A stretch of 64,000 bases of DNA from Leuconostoc mesenteroides subsp. mesenteroides ATCC 8293. Lineage in GTDB: Bacteria > Bacillota > Bacilli > Lactobacillales > Lactobacillaceae. The stretch lies in contig NC_008531.1 in assembly GCF_000014445.1 (NCBI RefSeq), positions 86,001 to 150,000 of the forward strand, given 5' to 3'. The notes under the pieces were generated by a model. The model was not told the origin of the DNA and did not search any database. It saw nothing but the letters and a program-made list of their open reading frames with translations. A program made the translations under genes and the position numbers. This document shows positions 53,871 to 64,000 of the stretch, in pieces. The stretch's first letter is position 1. Each line of letters opens with the position of its first letter.

Positions 53871-54148
53871 GATTTGTACTCAATCTCCTGATAAGTGTCG
53901 GGGTAACGTAAAAATGCTTCTTTTACATAAGGACAAACGGGCTTTATTGTCATGTTTTTGGCACGCGCATCAGCAACAATCGTGTCTAACAATTTTTTAG
54001 CAACACCTTGCCCACGTAGAGATGGATCCACTACGGTTGAATTAATTGAATAGGTTTGCCCCTCGTTGATTACTGTATAAGTAATCTGAGCTATAACTTT
54101 GCCGTTTTTTTCCAAGAAATAACGACCATTTTCGTGTTGGAATTCCAT
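53867..54148 (-). CDS. Small GNAT-like acetyltransferase (YjdJ-type)
   Basis: A 93-aa single-domain acetyltransferase-like protein of the YjdJ type, with the acetyl-CoA loop VVDPSLRGQGVAKKLLDTIVADARAKN and the C-terminal KPVCPYVKEAFLRYP motif typical of this short family. Substrate is unknown. It is co-transcribed with rpiA. Confidence 0.83.
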   Translation of the reverse strand: MEFQHENGRYFLEKNGKVIAQITYTVINEGQTYSINSTVVDPSLRGQGVAKKLLDTIVADARAKNMTIKPVCPYVKEAFLRYPDTYQEIEYKS

Positions 54149-54380
54149 AATAATTTCCTCTCGTTTTATTATAACAGCATAATGATTAGCGGTATTTAAT
54201 TGAGTGCGTGAAAATTTACTATTTACCTATGATACTAACATAATTTGTGCTTGTCTGTGTTACTTGTTCTGACCATTTTTTAATCCATCTAACATTTTAT
54301 AATTTAACGTATATTTTTTAAAATAAAGACAATATATCGTATAATAAGGGATAAACTATTTATGAAGAGGTGTACTTATT

Positions 54381-54920
54381 ATGACACGTGGATTTGAGAT
54401 TGTTAGCAAATATGCTGACGAGAATATTACTGTTCCAAAGCGCAGCACACAGCAAGCAGCAGGTTATGATTTTGAAGCCGCAGTGGATATCACTATCCCT
54501 AGCGTTTTGAGTAATAATTTTTTCAAGGGACTTAATATTTTATCGCTTGGGAAACTTTCAAAGCTACGTGATAATGAAGATTTGCAAGATATGCTTAAAC
54601 CGGTACTTATTCCAACGGGTATAAAAGCTTACATGGGGGAAGGTGAATACTTGCAACTTGTTTCACGTTCAAGTGGACCTATTAAAAAACGGATAATGAT
54701 GCCTAACGCAGTTGGTATCGTAGATGCTGATTATTATAATAATGAGGGTAATGAAGGGGAAATTTTCTTTCAGTTTATTAATTTTGGCCTTAAAGACGCC
54801 CATATTAAAAAAGGTGAGCGCATCGGTCAAGGCATATTTTTGCCCTATTTATTAGCTGATGGCGATGATGCTGTGGAAAAGTCAGATCGTAAGGGTGGCT
54901 TTGGTTCAACAGGGCAATAA
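54381..54920 (+). CDS. dut: dUTP diphosphatase
   Basis: A trimeric-type dUTPase, 179 aa, hydrolysing dUTP to dUMP and diphosphate. Motif I is AAGYDFEAA, motif II LVSRSSGPIKK, motif III NAVGIVDADYYNNEGNEGEI, motif IV RIGQGIFLP and motif V RKGGFGSTG. It is longer than the usual 140-150 aa because about 35 residues are inserted between motifs I and II (FFKGLNILSLGKLSKLRDNEDLQD), as in other lactic acid bacterial enzymes. A TATAAT box lies at 54340-54345, and radA follows 47 bp later. Confidence 0.9.
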   Translation: MTRGFEIVSKYADENITVPKRSTQQAAGYDFEAAVDITIPSVLSNNFFKGLNILSLGKLSKLRDNEDLQDMLKPVLIPTGIKAYMGEGEYLQLVSRSSGPIKKRIMMPNAVGIVDADYYNNEGNEGEIFFQFINFGLKDAHIKKGERIGQGIFLPYLLADGDDAVEKSDRKGGFGSTGQ

Positions 54921-54967
54921 TATCTTTTATCATTATGTTAGAACGAATTAAATGAAAGGACTAGGAT

Positions 54968-56338
54968 ATCGCTAAAGTAAAAACACAATTTATATGTTCC
55001 AACTGCGGTTTTGTTTCGGCGCGGTATTTAGGACGCTGCTCAAATTGTGGTGAATGGGGCACGCTTGTTGAAGAAAAAATCCAACCAGAATCAAATGATC
55101 GTAAAAGTCGTGTGAGTCTAGATGGACGCAATGCTAAAGTTGAAAAAATAAACGAGATTACATCTGAAGAGACACCGCGCGTAGCAACTAAGCTTAAAGA
55201 ACTAAACCGAGTTTTAGGTGGTGGTGTTGTCCCAGGTTCGATGGTTTTGATTGGTGGTGATCCTGGTATTGGCAAGTCAACATTACTACTTCAAGTATCT
55301 GGACAACTTGCTCAAGAAGGACGGGTACTATATGTGACCGGCGAAGAGTCTGCCACACAAGTGAAACTGCGTGCCGACCGCTTAGGCGTTGGGCACGATG
55401 AGTTTTATTTATATCCGGAAACGGATATGACGGCCGTGAAAAAGCAGATTGAGGAATTACAACCGAATTTTGTTGTTATTGACTCGGTACAAACCATGCA
55501 AGAACCTGATGTCTCATCGGCTGTTGGATCAGTGTCACAAATTCGAGAAGTGACAGCCGATCTGTTGCAAATCGCTAAGACTAATAATATTTCTATATTT
55601 ATAGTAGGGCATGTGACTAAAGATGGCGCCATAGCGGGGCCAAAAATTCTGGAGCACATGGTTGATACAGTATTGTACTTTGAAGGAGATAGTAATTATA
55701 AGTACCGCATTCTGCGTGCGGTTAAAAATCGGTTTGGCGCAACGAATGAATTAGGTATTTTTGAAATGCGTAATGGCGGTTTGATAGAGGTAGCTAATCC
55801 CTCTGAGATTTTCTTAGAAGAACGTTTATCTGGTGCCACTGGATCGGCAATTGTGGTCGCGTTAGAAGGATCACGACCTATTTTGGTTGAATTACAAGCC
55901 TTAGTAACGCCGACTGTATTTGGTAACGCACAGCGTACAGCAGCAGGCCTCGATAGGAATCGCGTGTCATTGATTATGGCTGTATTAGAAAAACGCGCTA
56001 ACCTATTATTACAAAATCAAGATGCGTATTTAAAGGCAGCAGGTGGCGTGAAACTTGATGAACCAGCAATTGATTTAGCGATTGCTGTTGCTCTAGCTAG
56101 TTCGTATCATGATAAAGAATCAAGGCCAAGTGATGTCTTTGTTGGCGAAATTGGTCTAACTGGCGAAGTCCGTAGCGTAGCAGATATTGAAGGACGATTA
56201 AAAGAAGCTAAAAAATTGGGCTTTAAGCGTGCCATTGTTCCTAAAAATAATTTAAATGGCATCGAATTACCTCAAGGTATTAAAGTTATTGGAGTAACAA
56301 CATTAAGTGAGGCGCTTAAAATTGCCTTAGGAGAATGA
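54968..56338 (+). CDS. radA: DNA repair protein RadA (apparent ATC start codon)
   Basis: A 456-aa RecA-like branch-migration ATPase: four-cysteine zinc finger ([19 protein letters not shown]), Walker [13 protein letters not shown], the RadA motif KNRFG ([12 protein letters not shown]), and a Lon-like C-terminal domain. The family N-terminus MAKVKTQF is matched by AKVKTQF, but the preceding codon is ATC (54968-54970). The stop TAG at 54962-54964 excludes any upstream start, and the first canonical in-frame start is GTG 55112, after the zinc finger. AAAGGA at 54955-54960 is correctly spaced for the ATC. Confidence 0.88.
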   Translation: MAKVKTQFICSNCGFVSARYLGRCSNCGEWGTLVEEKIQPESNDRKSRVSLDGRNAKVEKINEITSEETPRVATKLKELNRVLGGGVVPGSMVLIGGDPGIGKSTLLLQVSGQLAQEGRVLYVTGEESATQVKLRADRLGVGHDEFYLYPETDMTAVKKQIEELQPNFVVIDSVQTMQEPDVSSAVGSVSQIREVTADLLQIAKTNNISIFIVGHVTKDGAIAGPKILEHMVDTVLYFEGDSNYKYRILRAVKNRFGATNELGIFEMRNGGLIEVANPSEIFLEERLSGATGSAIVVALEGSRPILVELQALVTPTVFGNAQRTAAGLDRNRVSLIMAVLEKRANLLLQNQDAYLKAAGGVKLDEPAIDLAIAVALASSYHDKESRPSDVFVGEIGLTGEVRSVADIEGRLKEAKKLGFKRAIVPKNNLNGIELPQGIKVIGVTTLSEALKIALGE

Positions 56339-56340
56339 TC

Positions 56341-56715
56341 ATGTCAGAGTATTTATTAACAGGGTTGACTGACATCAATAGTGCTCTCTATAAACATGTT
56401 GAGAAAGGGAAAGCTTACAGCGTACGTTTTTTCGTCGGGGTAATGATATTTTGTGCATTATTGCTGTTTTTTCTTATCGGATCAGCAGTCACGTTCTTTT
56501 TGATGGGAATTGTCTTCGAACAACTAGAATGGATAGCAATGATTTTGGTATTGTTTTCGGCATTAGTTACGGGTATGGTTGGCTGGTTATCTTGGGAATG
56601 GGGGCACCTAGTTTGGCAGCTTTTAAAACAAGTCGATGAAAATGGGCATTACTACGCCCATGATAAAATACGTGCCAGTGACCAAACAAAAAGCCATTTA
56701 GGTAAACATTTTTAA
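56341..56715 (+). CDS. Small membrane protein of unknown function
   Basis: A 124-aa protein with two hydrophobic helices (residues about 28-52 and 60-85) and hydrophilic ends. The ATG at 56341 is chosen because GGAG at 56329-56333 is too close to the alternative ATG at 56335. It follows radA with 2 bp between the stop and this start, so it is translated from the radA transcript. No family is recognised. Confidence 0.65.
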   Translation: MSEYLLTGLTDINSALYKHVEKGKAYSVRFFVGVMIFCALLLFFLIGSAVTFFLMGIVFEQLEWIAMILVLFSALVTGMVGWLSWEWGHLVWQLLKQVDENGHYYAHDKIRASDQTKSHLGKHF

Positions 56716-56726
56716 ATAGCTAAACA

Positions 56727-56759
56727 TAAAAAAGGGCCTTCCTAGAAAGGGCCTTTTTT
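56727..56759. terminator. Terminator between the radA transcript and the YhgE-like gene
   Basis: An A-rich GGGCC...GGGCC inverted repeat with T-run, between convergent genes; one internal G-G mismatch. Confidence 0.75.
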
Positions 56760-56760
56760 A

Positions 56761-57999
56761 TTATGAAGGTTGTACCAGCGGTGTGCGCTTTTTTTGGAAA
56801 GCAACAATAGCTAGGTGAATAATAATAGCTACGATGCCAATGGTCAGAAGTTGCAGCCAAAGGGTGTGTGTGTTATTGCCGCCGTATAAAATGTTGTAAT
56901 CTGCACGAATTGAATAGAAACAAGGAGAAATGTTACTCATGACCTTGAAAAAATCAGGCAGGATTGGGCGTGGAATGAGACCGGCCCCTGAAACGACTTG
57001 AGTCAGCATGAAAGGCATATTGATCATAATACCAAGTTGTCCAAGAATTAATGAGAAGATTAGGTTGACATTCAATGATGCAAATAACTCAATAGAATGG
57101 TTAACCCACAGTTGCCAATAGGTATTACTATCAAAATGAAGCATACTTTTGCTTAGTGCAACAATTAGCAGCGGTGCTATCATTGAAATTAAGATAATAG
57201 CGATTTCCGTATAAGTGTATGCTTTCCAGCGACCTATTAATGGTGAAAATGACTTGTATGCAACGACAATTAACATAGCGCCAATCATGGAACCAATATA
57301 AAAAGCTAGTGACATAAAGAACGGAGCCATGCTATGTTGCATACCAGAAGGTGCTTTATTCACTTTTACAATGCTGTAATTGTATGAATTAGCAACGTTT
57401 GCATAGGTTTGATTTATTTTTGCTGTAGCAGTGCTTTTTGTTTGTTCAGCTTTTTGTAAAATAGCGTCTTTTTGTGTTGGATTAGCTGTGATTAATGATT
57501 TTGTCTCTGATTCTAATTGTGACAATTCGGTGGCTGTTAGAATCCCCTTGCTTTGCTGCAGTAAAACACTTTTTTGAACATGATTACCGACTGATTTGGC
57601 GACAGTTTCCATGGCTGAAACTGATGTCATAGGATTGGCGTAGTTGATGTAAAACTTAAGTTCACCTTTAGATTGACCATCTATTTTCTTGAGGTTGGCA
57701 TTGAAATCTTTTGGAATATCAATAATCAAATAAACTTTGCGATCGTTCAATTGACTTTTAGCCTGTTTCATATTCAAATCAGTTTTGACGTGTTTAAACG
57801 GCAAGCTTTTTTTAAGTTGTTTTTTTAATGTAGTGCTGTCCTTATCTTGGTTGACAATGGCAACTGGCAATTGGTTTATTTTGCTGGGCACGACTTTATA
57901 CCCTGAAAAATAAATGCCAACCATCAATAAGCCGTAGAATAGCACGATAATGAGCGCTCCGATGACACCCTTGCTGACAATAAATTTTTTGAAACTCAT
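56761..57999 (-). CDS. YhgE/Pip-type ABC-2 family membrane protein
   Basis: A 412-aa protein with one N-terminal helix (residues 9-32), a large extracytoplasmic domain of about 200 residues (LPVAIVNQDKDS, YLIIDIPKDFNANL, NYANPMTSVSAMETV), and five or six C-terminal helices. This is the layout of YhgE/Pip and SNG1-type ABC-2 permeases, often linked to drug or bacteriocin tolerance. ATG 57999 has AAGGAG on the minus strand. It is divergent from a TetR regulator, which probably represses it through the palindrome at 58048. Confidence 0.82.
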   Translation of the reverse strand: MSFKKFIVSKGVIGALIIVLFYGLLMVGIYFSGYKVVPSKINQLPVAIVNQDKDSTTLKKQLKKSLPFKHVKTDLNMKQAKSQLNDRKVYLIIDIPKDFNANLKKIDGQSKGELKFYINYANPMTSVSAMETVAKSVGNHVQKSVLLQQSKGILTATELSQLESETKSLITANPTQKDAILQKAEQTKSTATAKINQTYANVANSYNYSIVKVNKAPSGMQHSMAPFFMSLAFYIGSMIGAMLIVVAYKSFSPLIGRWKAYTYTEIAIILISMIAPLLIVALSKSMLHFDSNTYWQLWVNHSIELFASLNVNLIFSLILGQLGIMINMPFMLTQVVSGAGLIPRPILPDFFKVMSNISPCFYSIRADYNILYGGNNTHTLWLQLLTIGIVAIIIHLAIVAFQKKRTPLVQPS

Positions 58000-58047
58000 G
58001 TGGAACTCCTTTTCTTTTGCTGACAATAGAGTAGCACTTATTCGTTT

Positions 58048-58069
58048 TGCATGCAAGTAGTTGCGTGCA
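58048..58069. promoter_or_regulatory. TetR-type operator between the YhgE-like and tetR genes
   Basis: TGCATGCAA (58048-58056) faces TTGCGTGCA (58061-58069) with one mismatch across a 4-nt centre. On the minus strand it overlaps a TTGCAT -35 box with a 17-nt spacer to TACTCT. Confidence 0.65.
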
Positions 58070-58133
58070 TACTAAAAATAGTCTGTCTTTCAAAAGAGAA
58101 TATGATAATATAACTAAAGAAGAGGTACGAAAC

Positions 58134-58721
58134 ATGTCCAAACAACCATCAAAATACGATTTAATTTTAAATGCGTTCATTACATTGTTGATAGAAGTTG
58201 GTTATCAATCGGCAACCATCAACAAAATTGCTGAAAAAGCGAATGTCAATCCTAGTACAATTTTTAGAAAGTTTAAAGACAAAGAAGGGTTACTATCAGC
58301 TGTGATTGATAGGCATCTCAATGATTTGGCTGCTATTTTTGATGATGCACTGGTTGTGACGGGTGATATTGAGACTGACCTAATCAATATGTCAAGAACG
58401 TATCAAGAGTTTCAGGAGAAACATCAAGAAGTTGTTTTGATAGGCCTTCAAGAATCTTTTCGAATGCCAAAAGTGAGTCATGCGGTCGAAGAAATACCAA
58501 TTCGATTCAGAAAAATCTTACTGCAGTATTTTACAGAGATGAGGGCACAAAATAAAATAAAAAAGTCGGTAGATGTGGAAGCAGCGGTTATGAATGTCAT
58601 ATGGTTGAATTTCGGTTATTTTTTGACTGCGATTCGCTATGACAATCCTGAGTTAATTACTGAACCAGAAGATTTCTACGAAAAGCAAATTCGCTTTTTT
58701 GCAAAAAGTTTACGTCCATAA
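58134..58721 (+). CDS. TetR/AcrR family transcriptional regulator
   Basis: A 195-aa regulator with the N-terminal TetR HTH (residues about 8-55: DLILNAFITLLIEVGYQSATINKIAEKANVNPSTIFRKFKDKEGLL) and an all-helical ligand domain. ATG 58134 has GAGG upstream. Divergent orientation and the palindrome between the genes indicate control of the YhgE-like exporter and itself. Confidence 0.9.
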   Translation: MSKQPSKYDLILNAFITLLIEVGYQSATINKIAEKANVNPSTIFRKFKDKEGLLSAVIDRHLNDLAAIFDDALVVTGDIETDLINMSRTYQEFQEKHQEVVLIGLQESFRMPKVSHAVEEIPIRFRKILLQYFTEMRAQNKIKKSVDVEAAVMNVIWLNFGYFLTAIRYDNPELITEPEDFYEKQIRFFAKSLRP

Positions 58722-58819
58722 AAACACGATATAGTGATTGGAAATTAGTATCATGAGTGTTGTATACTAGTACCTAGACAAAACGGTACTAAATACCATA
58801 CATAGGAGATTATTGATTC

Positions 58820-60316
58820 ATGACAGAAGACATACGTGTTCGCTATGCGCCGTCACCAACGGGACATTTGCATATAGGGAATGCACGAACAGCTATTTTT
58901 AATTGGTTATTTGCACGCCACTACAATGGCACATTCGTTATTCGTATTGAGGATACTGACTCAGCACGTAATATTGCTGATGGCGAAAAATCACAACTTG
59001 AAAATTTAGCTTGGCTAGGTTTAGACTGGGATGAGAGTCCAGACAAACCAGGCGTTTATGGACCTTATCGTCAATCAGAACGTAATGAACAGGGTATTTA
59101 TCAAGAATTTATCGATGCACTATTAGCTAGTGGGCAAGCGTACAAGTCTTACAAAACGTCAGGACAGCTCGCCTCTGAACGTGAAGCGCAACAGGCAGCT
59201 AAGCAGGCGCCGCATTATGTTTATGAATATGAAGGTTTGACTAACGAAGAGCGTGAAGCCAAATATGCTGAATTTGAAGCACAAGGATTAAAGCCGGTAG
59301 TGCGTTTCCGTGTACCAGAAGAGCAGGTATATGCTTGGGATGACATCGTTAAAGGGCATATCGAGATTGGTGCTAAAGAAGTTGGTGGTGATTGGGTCAT
59401 TCAAAAAGCTGATGGTATGCCAACTTATAATTTTGCGGTTGTCGTTGATGACCACTTGATGAAAATTTCCCACGTTCTTCGTGGAGATGACCACGTCTCA
59501 AATACACCAAAGCAAATCATGATTTATGAAGCTTTGGGGTGGGATGTGCCAAAGTTTGGACATATGGCTTTGATTATCAATGGAGAAACTGGTAAGAAAT
59601 TGTCTAAACGTGATGAAAATCTCTTGCAGTTCGTTGAACAATACAAGGAATTAGGCTACCAACCACAAGCTATGGTTAATTTTATTGGTTTGCTGGGGTG
59701 GTCACCAAAGGGTGAAGATGAAATCTTTAGTTTGTCAGAATTCAAAGAAATGTTTGATGAAAAGCGTTTGAGCAAAGCAAATGCTAAGTTCGATCAAAAG
59801 AAATTAGAATGGGTCAACAACCAATGGATGCGTCGTGATACGGATGCTGTTATGCCACAACTTATTCAAGAGCTCGTCAATGCTCATTTGATATCTGCAG
59901 ATGATGCTGCTGATAAGAAAAAGTGGTTGTCAGAAGTTATTAAAGTCGCTGGCGTTGATGGTATATCATATACGCGTCAAATTGTTGAGCTAGTTCGCAA
60001 ACCTTTCTTTGAGTTGGGCGATATAACAGATGAAATGGTTGAATACCTGACTTCAGAAGATGGCCGTAAAGTGGCAGCTGCGTGGGAATCAACATATGAA
60101 TCCTTGCCGACTGATGCAACTCCGGCCGACTATATGAGTACAATTCGTGCGATTCAAAACGACTTAGAAATAAAAGGCCGTAACTTATGGAATCCTATTC
60201 GTATTATGACTACTCACGAAGTCCAAGGGCCTAATTTACCAGAAATGTTGACATTGTTGGATAAGAACACTGTTCTGAAGACAATGCGCGATGTGAAAGA
60301 AAAATATTTAGCATAG
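58820..60316 (+). CDS. gltX: Glutamyl-tRNA synthetase
   Basis: A 498-aa class I synthetase that charges tRNA-Glu (and, in this group, tRNA-Gln before amidation). The HIGH motif is in YAPSPTGHLHIGNARTA, the KMSKS-type motif is KKLSKRDE, and DDHLMKISHVLRGDDHVSNTPKQ is the core binding strand. The C-terminal anticodon domain is complete. AGGAG lies before the ATG. Confidence 0.96.
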   Translation: MTEDIRVRYAPSPTGHLHIGNARTAIFNWLFARHYNGTFVIRIEDTDSARNIADGEKSQLENLAWLGLDWDESPDKPGVYGPYRQSERNEQGIYQEFIDALLASGQAYKSYKTSGQLASEREAQQAAKQAPHYVYEYEGLTNEEREAKYAEFEAQGLKPVVRFRVPEEQVYAWDDIVKGHIEIGAKEVGGDWVIQKADGMPTYNFAVVVDDHLMKISHVLRGDDHVSNTPKQIMIYEALGWDVPKFGHMALIINGETGKKLSKRDENLLQFVEQYKELGYQPQAMVNFIGLLGWSPKGEDEIFSLSEFKEMFDEKRLSKANAKFDQKKLEWVNNQWMRRDTDAVMPQLIQELVNAHLISADDAADKKKWLSEVIKVAGVDGISYTRQIVELVRKPFFELGDITDEMVEYLTSEDGRKVAAAWESTYESLPTDATPADYMSTIRAIQNDLEIKGRNLWNPIRIMTTHEVQGPNLPEMLTLLDKNTVLKTMRDVKEKYLA

Positions 60317-60322
60317 GTATCT

Positions 60323-60350
60323 AAACGTCGAGGAATGCTCGGCGTTTTTT
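60323..60350 (+). terminator. Terminator after gltX
   Basis: AAACGTCG/CGGCGTTT stem (one G-T pair) and six Ts. Confidence 0.8.
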
Positions 60351-60457
60351 ATTATGATTTTGAGTATCCATTCGTACTGAGGAATAATGCCAAAATATTT
60401 GCAGCTCATGTATAATACTAAGTAATAATAATTTTTCTATTATAAAGGGAGCAAACT

Positions 60458-61864
60458 ATGATCTACGTCTACAATACGTTATCACGTGAAAAAGAAGTTT
60501 TTAAGCCAATTACTGCTGGCAAAATAAACATGTATGTTTGTGGTCCCACAGTATATAACTATATCCATATTGGGAATGCTCGCTCAGCCATTGCTTTTGA
60601 CACAGTGCGCCGCTATTTTGAATATCGTGGTTATGAAGTCAATTATGTTTCGAATTTTACTGACGTGGACGACAAAATTATTAATCGTGCGCAAGAAGAA
60701 GGCATTTCTGAACTAGAGGTTGCTAATAAGTATGCTGATGCCTTTGATGAAGATACTCTGCCATTAAATATTAAACCTGCCACGGTGCGTTCACGTGCAA
60801 CAGAAGTTATCCCAGAGATCATCGAATTCGTAAAAGATCTTATTGATAAAGGCTATGCATATGAGTCCGAAGGGGATGTTTACTTCCGTGCTAAGAAATT
60901 CAAGGGCTATGGTATTTTAGCTCATCAGGATTTGGCAGAAATGGAAGCCAATGCTGCTGGTCGTTTGAATGATGAGGAGACTATTCGTAAAGAGGATCCG
61001 ATTGATTTTGCTGTTTGGAAAAATGAGCCACGGGAAGGGGTTATCTCATGGTCGTCTCCATGGGGGAATGGTCGTCCGGGCTGGCATATAGAGTGCTCGG
61101 TTATGGCGCAAAAGTACTTGTCGAATACAATTGATATCCATGGTGGCGGTATTGATTTAGCATTTCCACATCACACAAACGAAATTGCTCAGTCTGAGGC
61201 CAGAACAGGACAAAAGTTTGTTAATTATTGGATGCATAATGGATTTGTTAATGTTAATAATGAAAAGATGTCAAAATCTCTCGGTAATTTTACAACGCTA
61301 CATGACATGCTAGCGACTTATGACGATCCAATGGTCATTCGATACTTATTGACCACAACGCAGTATCGGCGACCAATTAACTATGAAGCAAGCACTTTAG
61401 AACAAGCACGTTTAGAATTAGAACGCATCCGTACAGCTTATAGAAATTTGATGTTTCGAGCGGAAACGTCGGAACCTGGTGGGGATGAAGATGTTGAGAC
61501 ATTGATTGAAGTGCAAAAGAAAGCGTTTGACCAGGCGATGGATGATGACTTTAATACGCCCAACGCGCTTGCAGCTATTTTTGAACTTGTTAGTATAGGG
61601 AATACCTACACTGAGCGTAACACTGTAAAAGTTGATACTGTTCAGCATTTATTAGGAACAATTGCCGATTTACTATCTGTATTTGGTATTGAGGGATTGG
61701 ATGGTAACGAAGAACTTACAACGAAGCAACGCGAATTATTGGATAAACGTGTATTAGCTCGTGAGTCGCATGATTTTGAAAGATCAGACTTGTTACGTAA
61801 TCAGTTAAAAGAAGTTGGTATATTTGTAGAAGATACACCACAAGGCCAACGTTGGCATAAATAA
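60458..61864 (+). CDS. cysS: Cysteinyl-tRNA synthetase
   Basis: A 468-aa class I synthetase with the zinc ligands Cys (MYVCGPTVY), Cys ([10 protein letters not shown]) and His ([11 protein letters not shown]), HIGH motif [10 protein letters not shown], and KMSKSLGN. It charges tRNA-Cys. The gltX-cysS order is common in Firmicutes. An AAAGGGAG site precedes the ATG; I see no T-box upstream of it. Confidence 0.96.
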
Positions 61865-61894
61865 AAAAGCTATCAGCTTGCTGATGGCTTTTTT
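61863..61894 (+). terminator. Terminator after cysS
   Basis: AAAAAAGC-ATCAG/CTGATGGCTTTTTT stem with a CTTG loop and T-run. Confidence 0.87.
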
Positions 61895-62044
61895 ATTTAT
61901 TAAGTAAAGGTAAAGGCAAAAGAACGAAAAGGAGGGAAGGGGTAAAAAAGGGGCGGATAAAGCGAATGAGGAGGTAAAGTAAGGGGATAAAAAGGGATAA
62001 AAAGCGAACGAAGGAAAGAGATAAAAAACAAGTAAAAAAAGTAG
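61895..62044 (+). other. Purine-rich spacer upstream of the rrn promoters
   Basis: About 150 bp in which the + strand is almost only purines plus scattered T, built of degenerate units such as GGATAAAAAG and AAAGCGAA. It contains no gene. It could act as an A-rich UP-like region for the rRNA promoters, or simply be low-complexity sequence. Confidence 0.6.
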
Positions 62045-62073
62045 TTGACGAGGGGGAATAAAGTTGGTATATT
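62045..62073 (+). promoter_or_regulatory. rRNA operon promoter P1
   Basis: TTGACG (62045-62050), 17 nt, TATATT (62068-62073). Confidence 0.82.
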
Positions 62074-62176
62074 AGTATATGTTCCGACGGAGCGAAGCGA
62101 CGCAAAGCGTTGCGAGGCAAGGGGGAGCGAGAGCGTAAGGGCAGTGAGGTCGACGAAAACTTCTTAAAAGAAGTAG

Positions 62177-62205
62177 TTGACAAAGCGAAACGAGCGTGGT
62201 AAGAT
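62177..62205 (+). promoter_or_regulatory. rRNA operon promoter P2
   Basis: TTGACA (62177-62182), 17 nt, TAAGAT (62200-62205). Both promoters are preceded by GTAGTTGAC. About 195 bp of leader with antitermination-type sequence lies before 16S. Confidence 0.82.
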
Positions 62206-62399
62206 AATATAGTTGTCTCAGCGACAACGAGTAGCACATTGAAAACTGAACAAAACTTTGAACAAACGAATCTGTAGCTGTTACGTAAAGTAACAAAAAC
62301 AAATTTGCGAAGTCAATTCGTAACAAACAATAAACGGATTACGTTATAGAGATATAGCGAAATATAGTCAGTTTAATCGAAGAGCAATCTTCAAATTTT

Positions 62400-63959
<1,560 letters not shown>

Positions 63960-64000
63960 ATCGGAAAGCGACAGGGACTTAAGTGTCAATTTGTTTGTTT

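Noticed and set aside
60357..60457. T-box leader before cysS
   Set aside because: The gap is about 140 bp and lacks AGTA, UGGN core and a terminator-antiterminator pair.
61893..62326. Minus-strand frames across the purine-rich rrn leader
   Set aside because: They are Leu/Ser/Phe-rich translations of low-complexity sequence, a typical artefact.

Overview
The window reads as the chromosome of a heterofermentative lactic acid bacterium of the genus Leuconostoc, most like the L. mesenteroides group. The evidence is the partial rrn operon at the right end, whose 16S rRNA matches what I remember of that group, together with low GC content, Gram-positive Shine-Dalgarno sequences, a bifunctional AdhE, an acetoin/diacetyl reductase, xylose isomerase genes and T-box regulation. 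No phage, insertion sequence or CRISPR array was seen.

Layout. 1-3.7 kb: a truncated GtrB-like glycosyltransferase, GtrA, an NADH oxidase and a YagU-like membrane protein. 3.9-20 kb: an accessory block of nutrient-scavenging genes under three T-box leaders. The first part (4.8-11.6 kb) holds a glutathione-transferase-like protein, MmgE/PrpD, GNAT, a polar amino-acid ABC transporter, an M20 deacylase and thioredoxin. It resembles the Bacillus yxeKLMNOPQ S-(2-succino)cysteine salvage operon, with the monooxygenase absent and thiol-redox proteins present. The second part (12.0-20.0 kb) holds a kynurenine-formamidase-like cyclase, an APC permease, an SDR, a MetQ-like protein, a second ABC transporter and an N-methyl-amino-acid oxidase. 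20-29.9 kb: tandem crcB, degV, hemolysin III, a xylose regulon (transporter, xylR, xylA, xylB) with operator and cre sites, tRNA-Lys and uppP. 30.0-35.6 kb: a fourth T-box controlling two tandem UROD-fold proteins that carry an alkyltransferase zinc motif, plus a third ABC transporter. 35.6-46.8 kb: a parS site, prfC, a folate-riboswitch-controlled ECF transporter, thiD, the acetoin reductase, adhE, an rRNA methyltransferase and an AbrB-membrane fusion. 46.9-61.9 kb: a small HTH protein with clpL, a nucleoid-associated protein, a Nudix-DUF1810 fusion, aspA, rpiA, dut, radA (apparent ATC start), a TetR/YhgE pair, gltX and cysS. 61.9-64 kb: two rRNA promoters and 16S rRNA.

The most distinctive feature is the set of four T-box leaders. 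All share the same specifier-loop core and a UGGU antiterminator bulge, best read as methionine (ATG) responsive. They place three transport-plus-catabolism clusters under one signal, which suggests a methionine-starvation regulon that scavenges modified sulfur amino acids. One leader is followed by a decayed copy of the cyclase gene and shares a 140-nt near-identical segment with the leader of the intact copy, recording a recent duplication and deletion. Substrates of these clusters are inferred, not shown.
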